Below are positions 52,648 to 63,414 of a DNA stretch of 64,000 bases, piece after piece (position 1 is the stretch's first letter; every line of letters begins with the position of its first letter). The position numbers and the translations under genes are program-made. Below the pieces are notes generated by a model. It did not search any database and was not told the origin of the DNA. It saw only the letters and a list, made by a program, of their open reading frames with translations. This DNA comes from Notamacropus eugenii (Eukaryota > Chordata > Mammalia > Diprotodontia > Macropodidae), in the NCBI RefSeq assembly GCF_028372415.1, contig NC_092874.1:118803244-118867243 (forward strand), given 5' to 3'.

Positions 52648-53265
52648 TCTCTACCTAGCTCTCATCCTCTCCTTCACTATGTCTTTATTCATGGTGGACT
52701 CTTTATTCATTGGACTCTACGTGTTTCCTCTCCACCCTATCCTCATTTAATAGAAGTTCTCTTCCAAGTTCACAATCCTAACTCCTCCTCCAGTGAAAGC
52801 GTTCCTTCTTCCTACACAGATGTGGGAGTCTATGGCTGTGAAACACTGAATATCCCTTCAGGATCAGTGGATGATTTTAGTTTTGCTGAACTGCTTCCCA
52901 CCATCTCTTTCTTTTCTCTTTTTTTCTTTTAAGCTGGATTGTGCTAAAGCTGACTCAGTAGGCTCTCTGGATCTATTTGTTAAATTTTCAGTGTAAGCAT
53001 CTACATCTTGGAAATCTACTAAAAATCAGGGATAGATTTATTGTTTTGTTGATTTCCTAGACTTAAAAAAAGTGATGGAGAAAAAGTTAACAATGCAGAT
53101 TAAATTTAAAAGACCTTCCTGCTTACATTTTTTTTGAGAGCTGGCTGTTAAACATCTACCAGCTCATCCCTAATTATAAGAGTTAGTTTTCTGGGTAAAG
53201 CAGAAAGGGGAAATATATTCAGTAATGCAAATAATGTTTTTTTTAAAGTCATCAATAACAAAAGA
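52648..53265. other. Unassigned sequence
   Basis: No family recognised. The 98-codon frame at 52636-52932 begins in the L2 tail and is not gene-like. Confidence 0.35.
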
Positions 53266-53267
53266 AA

Positions 53268-53396
53268 AAAATTGAGGCAATCTGGGTTAAGTGACTTGTC
53301 CAGGGTGACACAGCTAGTAAGTATCTGAGGCTAGATTTGAACTCAGGTCCTTCTGACTCCAGGGTCAGTGCTATATCCACTGCCCCACCTAACTGC
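53268..53396 (-). mobile_element. SINE-B type (tRNA-headed), reverse
   Basis: gaggcaatctgggttaagtg, acttgtccagggtgacacag, gatttgaactcaggtccttc, tccactgccccacctaactg; no RTE tail visible. Confidence 0.75.
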
Positions 53397-53397
53397 C

Positions 53398-53990
53398 TCC
53401 AATTACACCCCAAAAAAAGGAAATTTAAGGAAAGAAATTATAGGCCAGAGAAATAACTTACTAAGTCCAGCCATTCAATGCCACCTTCTAACAAAGCCTT
53501 ATTTCCCTCCAATTTCCTTTTCATTAACTAAAAGGCCTCTCTGTAGCTCAACATCTTCAAGGACTGGATACAGCAGGGCAGAGAATTCTTTCTACTTAAC
53601 AGATCAACCTAAATCAACATGAAATAAAGAGAGTTGACCCAGATCACAGAGTAAGCCAGGAACAGACCATCCAAGATCACTCCTAGCTCTAAATCCATAG
53701 TTCTGAAATCTCATCAACCCATAGCACCTCTAGCTTTGACAGAGATGAACTTTAAGGGCTGAATAGAATTCAGAGAACTCAAGTCACCAGTGAAGAAAGG
53801 GTGAAAGACGAATGGTGTAAGAAATCAGAATACACACGACAGGTGTGAGTGGAGGGATTCATGAGCAGACTCTTTTTTTCTCTTTTTGGGCAAAGGAATA
53901 GCTGAGAAAACACTACTTTAAACTCACAGTGTGCCTTCTGATTACAACATTTTGTTTTCAGTTCCAAATTCTCTCCCTATCCATCCGTCC
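53398..53990. other. Unassigned sequence
   Basis: No family or coding signal recognised. Confidence 0.35.
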
Positions 53991-53992
53991 AA

Positions 53993-54140
53993 GAGGTATA
54001 ACTACGTTATCCCATTACAGATGAGTAAACGGAAGATCAGAGAGGGGAATTTTAATTTGCCCAGGGTTACACAGCTAATAAGGAAGAATTAAACCCAGAT
54101 CTGTCAGAATCTAAGTCCCACCTCTGCTATACTATAAATA
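53993..54140 (-). mobile_element. MIR SINE fragment
   Basis: ttatcccattacagatgagt, aatttgcccagggttacaca, taaacccagatctgtcagaa. Confidence 0.7.
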
Positions 54141-54141
54141 G

Positions 54142-54793
54142 AAATCACAAAAAGGGAAGGTTTGGGGAAGGTTGGTGGAGGAGTATTTAAATCCTATATA
54201 GACATAAAGGTATTTATTTTATTATAGTATCATCATCATCATCAAAGCTCTCAGGCAAGCTCTGGAAATGGACAGATAGGAGGTGATCCCAGACCAGAAC
54301 CCCTATCTCACCTGTTTCCACTCTCTGGTCTGATTGAAAGGGGAGGTGAAAGGGTTCTTCAGCTCCACTCTCTCCCCCAGCCCTAATTCATATCCTTCTA
54401 CCACCCAGTTTGAGAGGGACTTTGGTGTTGAAACACCCTGTCCCAGTCAGTACCAGCCTCACTGCTCCCCTCCCACCCTTACCCCACAAATGAGGTTAGA
54501 GCTCAGGGGGCTCTCCTCCGCCCCCCACTCCCACTCACATTCCTTCCTACCACCTCATTCTAATCTCCTGCAAAAGCCACTCCCCAGAGTCTCCTCGTGC
54601 CTGGTTGGGTCAGGAGTGTGTTCCTGTGTTGAGTTGGAAGGGGGAGGGGAGGAAAGGGTGCCACAATAGACAGCCATAGTTGTTGACTAATGCTGGGAGT
54701 GGCATTAAAAAGGGTGCAAGATGGTAAATGCAGGACAGATTTTTCCTAGGCAAGACCTTTCTTAGGGTCTCAGAACCTTGTCACTGAAGCATA
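54142..54793. other. Unassigned sequence
   Basis: Pyrimidine-rich on the + strand at 54300-54600; the 111-codon frame at 54334-54669 is S/P-rich with no domain. tcatcatcatcatc run at 54231-54244. Confidence 0.35.
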
Positions 54794-54794
54794 G

Positions 54795-55140
54795 TCTTGC
54801 AATCAAGGTTTTTTAGAGTTGAAGGCAATTTTAAGGGTCATCCAGGCAAACTGTGCCTGAACAAGGGTTCCTTCAATAGCATCCCTCAACAAGTGGCTAT
54901 TTAGTGTCTGCTCTAAGACATCCTATCTGGTAAGAAAAAAAAAAAGTCAGTAACCTCCCTAGGCAGATGTAACTGCTAAGAATTTTTTTCCTTAAATCTA
55001 TGGAAATATGTCTCCTTGGACCTTCCACCCTTTGTTCCTGGTTTTGCCCTCAGGGGCCAAGCTGAAATCAATCTAGCTCCTCTTTCACATATGATTGATG
55101 CATTATTATTCTCATCCTTCAGATGATTGAAAACAGGGCA
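54795..55140 (-). mobile_element. L3/CR1 LINE 3' fragment
   Basis: ttcaatagcatccctcaaca, agtggctatttagtgtctgc, ttttgccctcaggggccaag, ctgaaatcaatctagctcct in reverse L3 order. Confidence 0.65.
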
Positions 55141-55164
55141 TCAAGTTTTTTCTGCTTAGAATCA

Positions 55165-55525
55165 CTCACAAGAATATCAGAAAAAGCAATACAAGGACAC
55201 TCTCAAGGTCTCTCTAAAGAACTTTTGGAATCCATTGTGAGACATGGGAGATACTGGCCAGTATCACCCAGCATGGCATGGCTGCATCAAAGAAGATGCA
55301 GTCCTCTATGAGCAAAGCAGAACTGCAATAGCTCAAAGAAATGTGAGATATGCAAATTTAGAAACATCTCCACTCCAAATGTTCATATGGACTATTTGTG
55401 CCTCACCTGTGGTAGAGCCCTCTGAGCTCATATTGGTCTGATCAAAACAGTCAGACGCACTGTACACTGACCCTGACATAGCGATGTCATTTTGGTCCCC
55501 ATCGAGCACAAAGGACGACAACTAA
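55165..55525 (+). mobile_element. RTE2 LINE 3' end
   Basis: gcaatacaaggacactctca matches 11171 onward. The C-terminal text TSPLQMFIWTICASPVVEPS and the 3' tail (gatgtcattttggtccccat, cacaaaggacgacaact) match the other RTE2 copies. Frame broken, 5' truncated. Confidence 0.8.
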
Positions 55526-55764
55526 CTAATCTTCAGCTAAACATCCTCAATTTTCCAAAAGACATGGTCTCCAGTCCAAGTATAGGAACAGGTGAGTCAG
55601 CAGAGTGGAGGCTTATTAGCCTAGTTAGGCTTTCCGTAGCTGGAAGAAACAATCCTGCTTTCTCCATAACAACAGCAGCCAACATCGTCATTAAGTGTCT
55701 ACATCCTCCTTACCATGAGATAGATCCTATGACCTAAGATAAGGGTGTTCATTTCATCCATAGC

Positions 55765-56030
55765 ATCAAGATCCAGAATTGTGAGGGATCTTTAAAGTCA
55801 TTTAACCCAGCCTCCCACTAACAGGAATCCCCTTTAGATAACTGGTGCTCATTCAGATTCATGTAACGTTTCCACTGATTAGGAACTCACTTTCTCTTAC
55901 ATTTGAGTCTCTCTAGCAATAAAATGGGGATAATAACACATACATTATCCACTTCACATCACTAGTATGAGAAAAGAATTATACAAACTGTAAAGCACTC
56001 TACATATAATTATGGTACTCTGTCCTAAAT
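55765..56030. mobile_element. L3 fragment (reverse) followed by a MIR-type SINE fragment (forward)
   Basis: 55765-55895 has reverse L3 words (cctcccactaacaggaatcc, gattaggaactcactttctc). 55905-56030 has SINE words (agcaataaaatggggataat, acaaactgtaaagcactcta). Confidence 0.5.
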
Positions 56031-56067
56031 TATCCAATTAGAAACCTTTGGCTCTATGAGAAGCAGC

Positions 56068-56352
56068 TCAGACATAGAGGAGAGAGTCTAGATTTGGAGT
56101 CAGGAAGACTCAGGAATGCTGACCTTTAAATACTGCCTCAAACTCTAAAAAAAGAGGCAATTCAGTATAGTGGAAAGAATATTTGCTCTGAAGTAAGAGA
56201 ACCTGGGTTCAAATACTGCCTCTGTCATATACTACCTGTATTACTATAGGTAAATCAATTAGTTTTTCTGGGTTTCAGGTTTCTTATCTGAAAAATGAGA
56301 GAGCTGGAATACATGACCTTGGATTCTCCTTCAAACTCTAAATCAATAATCC
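56068..56352 (+). mobile_element. SINE head fragment followed by a THER1/MIR3-type SINE
   Basis: 56068-56142 (atttggagtcaggaagactc) is an interrupted SINE head. 56155-56352 (gaggcaattcagtatagtgg, gagaacctgggttcaaatac, ggtttcttatctgaaaaatg, gagctggaatacatgacctt) is a more complete SINE. Confidence 0.6.
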
Positions 56353-56389
56353 TTTTACCTCCATAGCTTTGATTCTGCTTCAGAGGGGA

Positions 56390-56970
56390 GGAGAATGGAT
56401 ATACAGAGCCTACTACCTGCCAGGGACTAATCTAAACAACTTACAAATATTTTCTCATTTTATCCTTGCAACAATCCTGGGAGATAGGCACTGTTGTGTA
56501 TTTGTCCTTCATTGACAAAGAAGACCATGCCATCAGAGAAACAATGGCATGACTTGCACTTGACTTTGTTTTGAGTGAGGGAGGGATGTGGAGGTCACCA
56601 GCCTCACTTCTCTTCCAGAGCCATCTGAATCCAGTGACCAGATATTCATCAGGATGACTGGAGATGACCCAGGATAAGGTAATTGGAGTTGTGACTTGCC
56701 TAAGGTCACACAGCTAGTGAGTGTCAAGTATCTGAGGTGAGATTTGAACTCAGGTCCTCCTGACTCCTGCACTGGTGCTCTATCCACTGCACCACCTAGC
56801 TGCCCCAGGCACTGTTGTATTAATTCATTTTTACAGATGAGGAAATTGAGGCAAACAAGATTGAACCATTTGCTCAGATCACATAGATAGTAAGTGTCTT
56901 AGGCTGAATCTGAACTCAGGTGTTCCTGACTCCAGGTCCAGTCTACCTAGCTATGCAGATCCCATTCAGC
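56390..56970 (-). mobile_element. MIR SINE split by a SINE-D
   Basis: 56390-56497 (tttatccttgcaacaatcct, gggagataggcactgttgt) and 56807-56970 (tacagatgaggaaattgagg, tctgaactcaggtgttcctg) are the halves of one reverse MIR. Confidence 0.8.
56498..56806 (-). mobile_element. SINE-D: tRNA head plus RTE2-like tail, perfect 12-bp duplication
   Basis: On the minus strand: head ggggcagctaggtggtgcag, B box, tgtgaccttaggcaagtcac, then gtcatctccagtcatcctga, agatggctctggaagagaag, and a tail ending gaaggacaaatac like the RTE2 3' end. aggcactgttgt flanks it at 56486-56497 and 56807-56818, and the MIR joins cleanly across, so both borders are exact. Confidence 0.9.
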
Positions 56971-56971
56971 A

Positions 56972-57335
56972 GAGAAAGAATTGCTTTGGAGATGGTTGGA
57001 AAACTTAAAATTAGGTAACAGAAAAACAAGGGTGAATTTTAGAATGGCTACAAGAGGAGCTTGGGGATGTAAACTTGTAAGGAATCAACTGTTAGTATAG
57101 CCCTTGACTTCCAGTGCTTGCAACGCCACAAACTACAGAGATGAACTTCTACAAATTGAGATCATCCTTTATCTCCTTTGTGAGCTGAGATCTAATCTGG
57201 CTCCCAGCTAAAGAGCTCCTTTACTCTATAAGTATTGTCTGGCCTGTTCTAATCCCTAGAACTTCTCAAATTTCTGTTTACTACTTACTTTGGTCAAGAA
57301 GCTTTCTAGATATTCCAGATGATCTGGATGGTGTT
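56972..57335. other. Unassigned sequence
   Basis: No family or coding signal recognised. Confidence 0.35.
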
Positions 57336-57339
57336 TTTT

Positions 57340-57745
57340 ATTTAATTTTTTTATCTTACAATATTTTTTAAAATTCTTATTTATTTTATTTTTAATTTGT
57401 GGAATAAAACAAGTGTGTCCATAAGAGCATAATAAAAAAATGACTACACATGAAATTGCACATGTACAACTTGCTATTCATTTTAAAAATATAATAAAGT
57501 TATCATGTAAATTTCTTTTGTTCTTCCATCCCTCTCACCTCCCCATGGCTGCCATTAGACACAAATATGTATAAAAGTAAAATAATCCTATACATATTTC
57601 TATTTGTCCATTCTGTCTTTGGATGTAGCTTCCTTCCTATGTCCTTTGTAGTTACTTTGGGTATTTATAATAGTCAATATGACTTATTCGTTCAAAGATG
57701 GTCTTTAGCTTTTGGTGGAAAGGATCTAAGCTGGTAAATAAATGT
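57340..57745 (-). mobile_element. L1 3' end
   Basis: Reverse L1 3' UTR: gtggaataaaacaagtgtgt, catgaaattgcacatgtaca, acttgctattcattttaaaa, ctatttgtccattctgtctt, gtagttactttgggtattta. A different L1 subfamily from the end at 4203. Confidence 0.7.
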
Positions 57746-57796
57746 TAAGTATTACTCTCCCCATAAGAAAGATCAAGAAAAGTGGCACTGATTCTG

Positions 57797-57797
<1 letters not shown>

Positions 57798-57865
<68 letters not shown>
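57798..57865. repeat. (CA)n microsatellite
   Basis: Perfect 68-base CA tract. Confidence 0.95.
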
Positions 57866-57868
<3 letters not shown>

Positions 57869-58139
57869 TCGCACTATTGTCTCCCTAGACTATAAATATC
57901 TGATGTGTGTTAGATAGAATTCTAGTCCATTGCTAGAAGAAAGGTCACCCAAAGACAAAGAGGTCCTAAACTCTGCCTACCTCTTTGCAACTAGGCTGCT
58001 GGACCTTCTCCTACTCCACAAAGCAAAGACGGAAATCAGTCTCCCTTGAGAACAAGTCAGATCTCAGATCATACATGTGTTCATGCCCCATATTAAATAT
58101 TTATTAACCACCATATATATATATATATGTATATATATA

Positions 58140-58350
58140 CTAGAATCATAGAATTAGAGCTATAAAGGACCTTAGAAGCTCATTTAATCTAACTCCCTCA
58201 TTTTACAAATAGGGAAACTGAGGCTCAAAGAGATGAATTCACTTGACCAGGGTCACATAGGTTATAAATGACAGAAGGGGGATTTTCACCCAAGTCCCTT
58301 GACTCCAAAGCCAGTGCTCTTTCCACTGTACCATATGACTTTTGTCCCCT
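58140..58350 (-). mobile_element. THER1/MIR3-type SINE, full
   Basis: tagaatcatagaattagagc, tataaaggaccttagaagct, ttttacaaatagggaaactg, gaccagggtcacataggtta, gtgctctttccactgtacca. An AT run (58113-58139) sits just before it. Confidence 0.8.
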
Positions 58351-58359
58351 AACCCTCAG

Positions 58360-58530
58360 AGGGTTTGAAATCGAAGGATCTGCATTTGAAATCTGGTTCT
58401 GCCACCTGTGTGGTTTTGAATCAGTTACAACTCTCTCGGCCTCACTTCCTTTACTGGTAACCAGTCAGACAAGGTAAAGCTATGTGATCACTGAGATCCC
58501 TTTAGGGTCTCCATCCTATGATGCTCTGGA
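58360..58530 (+). mobile_element. THER1/MIR3-type SINE, diverged
   Basis: gcatttgaaatctggttctg, cacctgtgtggttttgaatc, gatcactgagatccctttag, catcctatgatgctctgga. Confidence 0.55.
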
Positions 58531-58539
58531 TCTCATTTA

Positions 58540-59185
58540 TAGCTCCAGAGGGAAGATCCTTTTCTGTGGTCAGAGCTGGGAAGCAGGATGTCTGGACCTT
58601 CTTGCTGGCTCTTTACACAGCTCCATCTCTTGCCCTTTCTCTGAGCAGTTTCAACTGCCCCATGTGTGAACCAGGAAATTGAAAAACCCACCTAGGGGCT
58701 AAAAATGGGGGTGGGCCTCTTGGTTTGGCTAACACACTCCATGCCCAGGGCTGTCTCCGCCACTGGCTTTAGGAGCCTGCTGAGACTGGCTCCGGCAGTA
58801 GAGGAGCTGGCTGGCTTTGATGTGCTTCCAAATGACATTTCCCCTCTCCTGAAGATAAACATGCTAGGCCCGTTAGCTCACAGCAGATAGCCGAGCTAGG
58901 CAGCCAAATTAGGCTGCCCAGGAGCTGCTGGGTAGTGAGAGCTGCCTGCTCCGATTGGTTCAGAGATATAAAAACAACAAATTTCCAAGGGCTTGGAAGA
59001 CCCTGGTTTTTTGCGGTGTCAGAACCCCTTACAATGATGCATATCATGCTCCCCTTGTGCCTTGGTATATGATTTCTGGAACTGCCGGGACAAAAATCAT
59101 TTGTCACCTAATGACCAGTCTTCTAAATTTAGCTACATGGGTCTTCGAGTCCTAGATGCATGGTTCAGGATGAGCCAGTGTTAGG
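58540..59185. other. Unique, GC-richer block with promoter-like motifs
   Basis: No repeat recognised. ccgattggtt (reverse CCAAT box, 58951-58960) lies just upstream of gatataaaaac (58965-58975). This spacing is tighter than usual for a promoter, and no transcript or ORF is visible downstream. Confidence 0.3.
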
Positions 59186-59189
59186 TAGG

Positions 59190-59345
59190 TACAGGGTAGA
59201 AAGAGGTTCAAATTTAGAGTTATGAGACCTGAGTTCTAATTCTGGCCCTGCCACTTACTACTTCTATTTGTTTGACCTCAGGCAAATGAGGCCTTAGTTT
59301 CCTCATCTGTAAAATGGGAATATTTGAATATAGCCAATGTGAGGA
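59190..59345 (+). mobile_element. THER1/MIR3-type SINE
   Basis: ttcaaatttagagttatgag, ctaattctggccctgccact, gtttcctcatctgtaaaatg. Confidence 0.65.
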
Positions 59346-59446
59346 TTTCTTTTACTTGACTGTGTATAGTAGTTACAAGAGTTATGTTTTATTTTTCTTT
59401 CATTTCTCAGTGGAGGAAAGGGGGTAATAGGGGCAGAAAATAGACA

Positions 59447-59505
59447 ATAGCAAGTCAACCAGCATTTATTAAGGGCTTACTGTATTCTGGAAATAATCAA
59501 GTTAA
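59447..59505 (-). mobile_element. L2 3' terminus fragment
   Basis: caaccagcatttattaaggg, cttactgtattctggaa. Confidence 0.5.
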
Positions 59506-59794
59506 ATTACAATTTAAATGAGAAAGTTGTACTATATGAACTTCCTTCCAGCTTTAGTTCCGATGCTGATATCATGACCCTTCTTCTGTGCCAACCAGTG
59601 TTTCTGCTCCATAGGCATAGGCTTCTTTTTTCCTTTTATTATGAAATTAAAATCATCCACAGATGTGAACATTTTAGTATACAAAGAATTTTTTTTCAAA
59701 AAGGGATGGTTTGTGAAACTGCTATTATGTATGGCATAGATGTCAACAAGTTGGGGTCACATCTACCCAGAGTAAGATTTTGATGGAAGATTAG

Positions 59795-59862
59795 GTGGTT
59801 CAGGGACTGGTTTTTCACTCACAGACAAGAAGGTCACAGGTTCAAATCTCAGGAAGAGAAAA
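59795..59862 (+). other. tRNA-like fragment
   Basis: aggtggttcaggg (A-box-like), a possible anticodon-arm region, then agaaggtcacaggttcaaat (B-box-like ggttcaaat). It resembles a decayed tRNA, perhaps tRNA-Val, and lacks the usual marsupial SINE head words. It may also be the head of an unrecognised SINE. Confidence 0.3.
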
Positions 59863-60009
59863 AAGAGAAAAGAATTGTGAGTGACCTTATATCAGTCCAT
59901 CAATCCATCAATTTGCATTCCAGTTTCCAAATCACTCTGCCATAAATAACCTCCTTAAAGCCTTACAACTATCTTGTTTGGCCAGCATAGCTAGTAAATA
60001 AATGAAACA

Positions 60010-60178
60010 CTCATGGAATCGTAGATTTGGAACTGAACAGGGGTCTTTCCTTAGGTGCCACATGACACCATCCTCTCAGTTTATAAATGAAGAAATTGAG
60101 GCCTAGAGAAATGGAATAAGTCTTTAAAAACTGGAATTTGAAGCCAGTTGCCTGACTCCAAATCCATTCTTTAGACAT
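60010..60178 (-). mobile_element. THER1/MIR3-type SINE
   Basis: gaatcgtagatttggaactg, agtttataaatgaagaaatt, gaggcctagagaaatggaat, cctgactccaaatccattct. Confidence 0.65.
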
Positions 60179-60353
60179 CTCATCTCTTCTTATCACAAAT
60201 AAGAACTGAGAAGAAAAAATGTCAGTTACAACCTTTGAAAAAGAAATTTCAGTGGGGTAATGGGGAAGGAAGCCAGAACATAAGTGGCTGAGAAAAGAGT
60301 GGGAGATGACCCTGTGAAACCATAGAGGGTAGATATATTTCCAGTATTCATAT

Positions 60354-60600
60354 ATTAATTCAACATGCATTTATTAAGTTCCTGCTGTGTGCTATGCAGG
60401 TACTCTGTTAGTTTCTAAGGATATAAAAACAAGAATCCTTGTGCTCAAGAAATTACATTCTGCTGGACTCAACTCAAAGCCCCCAGCTATATGAGACTTT
60501 TCCTGATCTGAGCTGCCAGTAATTAACTCCTGAAATTACAAGCTGGTTACCCTGATAGAATTTAACCTCCTTGAAAGCAAGGGCTATTTCTCCCCTCCCT
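60354..60600. mobile_element. L2 ends, head to head
   Basis: 60354-60465 is a reverse L2 terminus (caacatgcatttattaagtt, cctgctgtgtgctatgcagg, gtgctcaagaaattacattc). 60466-60600 has forward L2-like words (gacttttcctgatctgagct, aacctccttgaaagcaaggg). Confidence 0.5.
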
Positions 60601-60601
60601 C

Positions 60602-61105
60602 CAAAGGTTTAAGAAGCAAAAATGGAGTTCATTTTATCTACTAATTTTAGTAGTTGAAATAGTTATGGATTAGAATATGATTCATTCCCCCTCCCCATCA
60701 ACAAGAAAATAATACGTAAGTTAATTGATTATAATGGGAAATAGTGGTTTATATTCTCCTGTTAAAAGAATTATAGAATGAACCAAGCAATCAAATAACC
60801 AATATGGCATTTACTGTAAAAACATTAAACGAAAAATGACAGAATTAAGTTGTTACTAGTCTAAACTATTTTATGCAACTGGAATTTTTTTTAGGTATGT
60901 GTTTGCCATTATCAGATACCATTTATCAGGTGCCATTATCAGATAATGGTACCTGATAAAGTGGGATTCAATTTATAGTAAAAAAAATTTTAATACAATA
61001 ACGGTGAAAGGAAAATGAATAGTACAATTTTTACAATTCTCAGTTTATACACACCAAGTCAAGAGTGAAATTGATAAGGGGACGTGGAAATGAATTTTGT
61101 TATTT
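60602..61105. other. Unassigned AT-rich sequence
   Basis: No family recognised; contains the palindrome listed separately. Confidence 0.35.
60922..60960. repeat. Palindrome, 19-bp arms with 1-base spacer
   Basis: Arms 60922-60940 and 60942-60960 pair with one mismatch. gccattatcagata also occurs just upstream at 60905-60918, so part of the arm is a direct repeat too. Confidence 0.8.
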
Positions 61106-61109
61106 TGTT

Positions 61110-61252
61110 TTGCTCTGTAAAGCATCCCTTTGATAGCTGTATTGCTGTAGCACTAAATCAAACAGGGACTGTTTTATATTTGGTTTGGTATCCCTAACAC
61201 CTAGCATAGTGCTTAACAAATGCTTACTGACTGGTTGATTGGTTATTGCAAT
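61110..61252 (+). mobile_element. L2 3' terminus
   Basis: caaacagggactgttttata, ctaacacctagcatagtgct, taacaaatgcttactgactg. Confidence 0.7.
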
Positions 61253-61337
61253 AGACTTGTCATTTGATTCTCCAATCAGCCTCTTCACAGGACTGTGGTA
61301 AACAATAGCTAACAAGTAAACATAAAACTATCCACAA

Positions 61338-61445
61338 AATAGTGGATTTGGTTGGAATAAGAAAGACTGGACTCAGATTCGAAATCTCTTACTAATTTGC
61401 TGTGTGGCCTTGAGCAAAATCACTTCCCTCTCTGTACCTCAGATT
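61338..61445 (+). mobile_element. THER1/MIR3-type fragment
   Basis: gactggactcagattcgaaa, ttgctgtgtggccttgagca, cacttccctctctgtacctc. Confidence 0.55.
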
Positions 61446-62100
61446 CATAGAATTGCAGAATCTGTCCTAAGGAGCCTCAGAAACCATCCAATCAGTCTTA
61501 TATCTTCTATAACATCCCAAAAAACTGGTCATCCACTCTTTACTTGAAGACCTCAAGTGAAGGTCATGCCTCTTGAGGTGGTCCATTCTAATTCTGGATG
61601 GCTCTAATCCTTAAGATTTTCATAACATTTAGCCTAAATTTGCCTTTCTTTTGTTGTTGTTCTATTGTTTCAGTAATGTATGGCTTTTTGTGACCCAGTT
61701 TGGGATTTTCTTGGCAGAGATACTGGAGTGGTTTGCCATTTTCTTCTCCAGTTTATTTGACAGATGAGGAAACTGAGGCAAACAGGGCTAAGTGACTTGC
61801 CCAGGGTCACACAGCTATTAAGTGTATGAGGCTACATACAAATTCAGGTTTTCCTGACTTCAGGCCAGGCACTCTAACCATTGTACCACCCAGCTGCCCC
61901 TGCCAAATGTTCCAGGTTCTGACTTCTAACTCCAAGTAGACCTGGTCTAATCACTCTTCCATAGGACAGGCCTTCAAGTACTTGAAGATAGCTAGTATAG
62001 CCCTCAAGTTTTCTCTTCTCTAGACTAAACACTCCCAGTTTCTTTAACAGATACTCAGTGGCCTGATTTCTAGGTCCTTCTTCATTCTAGCTATGCCTTC
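61446..62100 (-). mobile_element. L3/CR1 3' end split by a SINE-C
   Basis: 61446-61649 (ggtcatccactctttacttg, gaggtggtccattctaattc, tttagcctaaatttgccttt) and 61904-62100 (ttcaagtacttgaagatagc, tctagactaaacactcccag) are collinear reverse L3. Confidence 0.7.
61650..61903 (-). mobile_element. SINE-C, reverse, full length
   Basis: gtgacccagtttgggatttt, ggagtggtttgccattttct, tgaggaaactgaggcaaaca, gacttgcccagggtcacaca, ttgtaccacccagctgcccc. Confidence 0.85.
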
Positions 62101-62217
62101 AGTAATTCAATGTGACAGTAAAGAATTGGTCTGCAGTAGAATGCTCTATGTGAAAACAACTGTATCTTTCTCTTACCTTCAGCGAGGAAAGCTTCGATAC
62201 ATGTGTACTTCATGTCT

Positions 62218-62267
62218 TCTTTATTTCTTTCTTTTTTTCTTCCTTCTTTCTCTTTCTCTCTTTCTTA
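62218..62267. repeat. Pyrimidine-rich (CTTT)n tract
   Basis: Nearly pure T/C directly upstream of the D-long repeat, mirroring the purine tract beside the reverse copy at 17558. Confidence 0.85.
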
Positions 62268-62269
62268 AA

Positions 62270-62470
62270 CTGAGACCTTTTAAAGACCTTAGTTTAAAAA
62301 GAGCAAGGTCTCCCACTGCATCCAGGGCTATCTCTATTTATCCTGATCTATATCTTGCCACTGGATCCAGATATCCCCGGAGGAGAAAGTGAGGCTGGTG
62401 ACTTTGCATAGCCCTCCCTCACTAAAGTCCAATTCACTTGCATGTCATGGCATCACTTCCCTAATTCCTC
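62270..62470 (+). mobile_element. D-long repeat with RTE2-like tail, forward copy
   Basis: ctgagaccttttaaagacct, gcaaggtctcccactgcatc, atctatatcttgccactgga, gagaaagtgaggctggtgac, cacttgcatgtcatggcatc. It shares the aagacctt...aaaaagagcaagg block with 17558-17850. Confidence 0.65.
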
Positions 62471-62479
62471 TTCTTTTTT

Positions 62480-63410
62480 TTCTTTTTACATTAACAAAGA
62501 TTGTCATTATATTTTATTTCAATTTCAGGGGTACAGACAAGAAGCAAATTTCACAGTTATATATAGTAACAGGCATAAGTACAGTTACTGAGTTGGATGT
62601 CTGTAGTTCGGTTGTAGACATGTTCTAGAGTACCAAGAGCTAGCTAGTTTGCCAGTTTTTTCTGCTCACCATTCAAATGTTCTTATTTTGTCATGATCTT
62701 CTTCAGGGTAGTCTTTTATTTCACTTCAAAGAAAAAGCATGGCAATAGAATGGACTCAGTCATAAATAAGCCCATAAATGGTTGATGCAATGTTCTTCTC
62801 CTTTCCAATAGGTCTTACTTTTACTAATCTTAGGGAACCTCTAATGGTACCCCAGCTTTACAATTCTACCGTAAGGGCTTAGATACACCTCAGAAGGATT
62901 ATAAACTCGAGCTTGGTAAAGAGGCACTTCCTTTTTCCATCAGACCTGAATAATTTACAAAAAATATAAGAGGGCAAAGTCCAGGTTTTTGTTTTATTTT
63001 CTAATTCCTAGTTCAATCCTTTGCTATTCCTCTGGCTACATACCAGAACTTCAGGCCAGTAATTCTAGCCATTCCTCTAGAAAAGTTGGGTTCAATAATT
63101 ACCACCACTCAGTTACATGGTCCCCTTCTCCACAGATGCCATTTTTCAGGTTGAAAGGTTATGCCACTGTCTTTCCACAGCTGAGCCCAGAAATCAAAGA
63201 GGCTGAGTCATATAATGACTGTCCTCTCTTAGGTCTTCCAGGGTGAGCATTTAAAAATGCAAATCATATGTGTCCCAGAGCTGCCATTAGTGCCTTCATC
63301 TAACCCCTCTTCCACCTTTGTTGCTGGTCTCTGTTCAGCTTCCTCTAGGTCTTTCCCCCCAAAAAAACCCTAGAACTAGGTAAACAAAACCAAAACTAAT
63401 CAACCATAGA
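62480..63410. other. Unassigned sequence
   Basis: About 930 bases with no recognised family. The 85-codon frame 62989-63246 has no domain. Confidence 0.4.
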
Positions 63411-63414
63411 AGCA

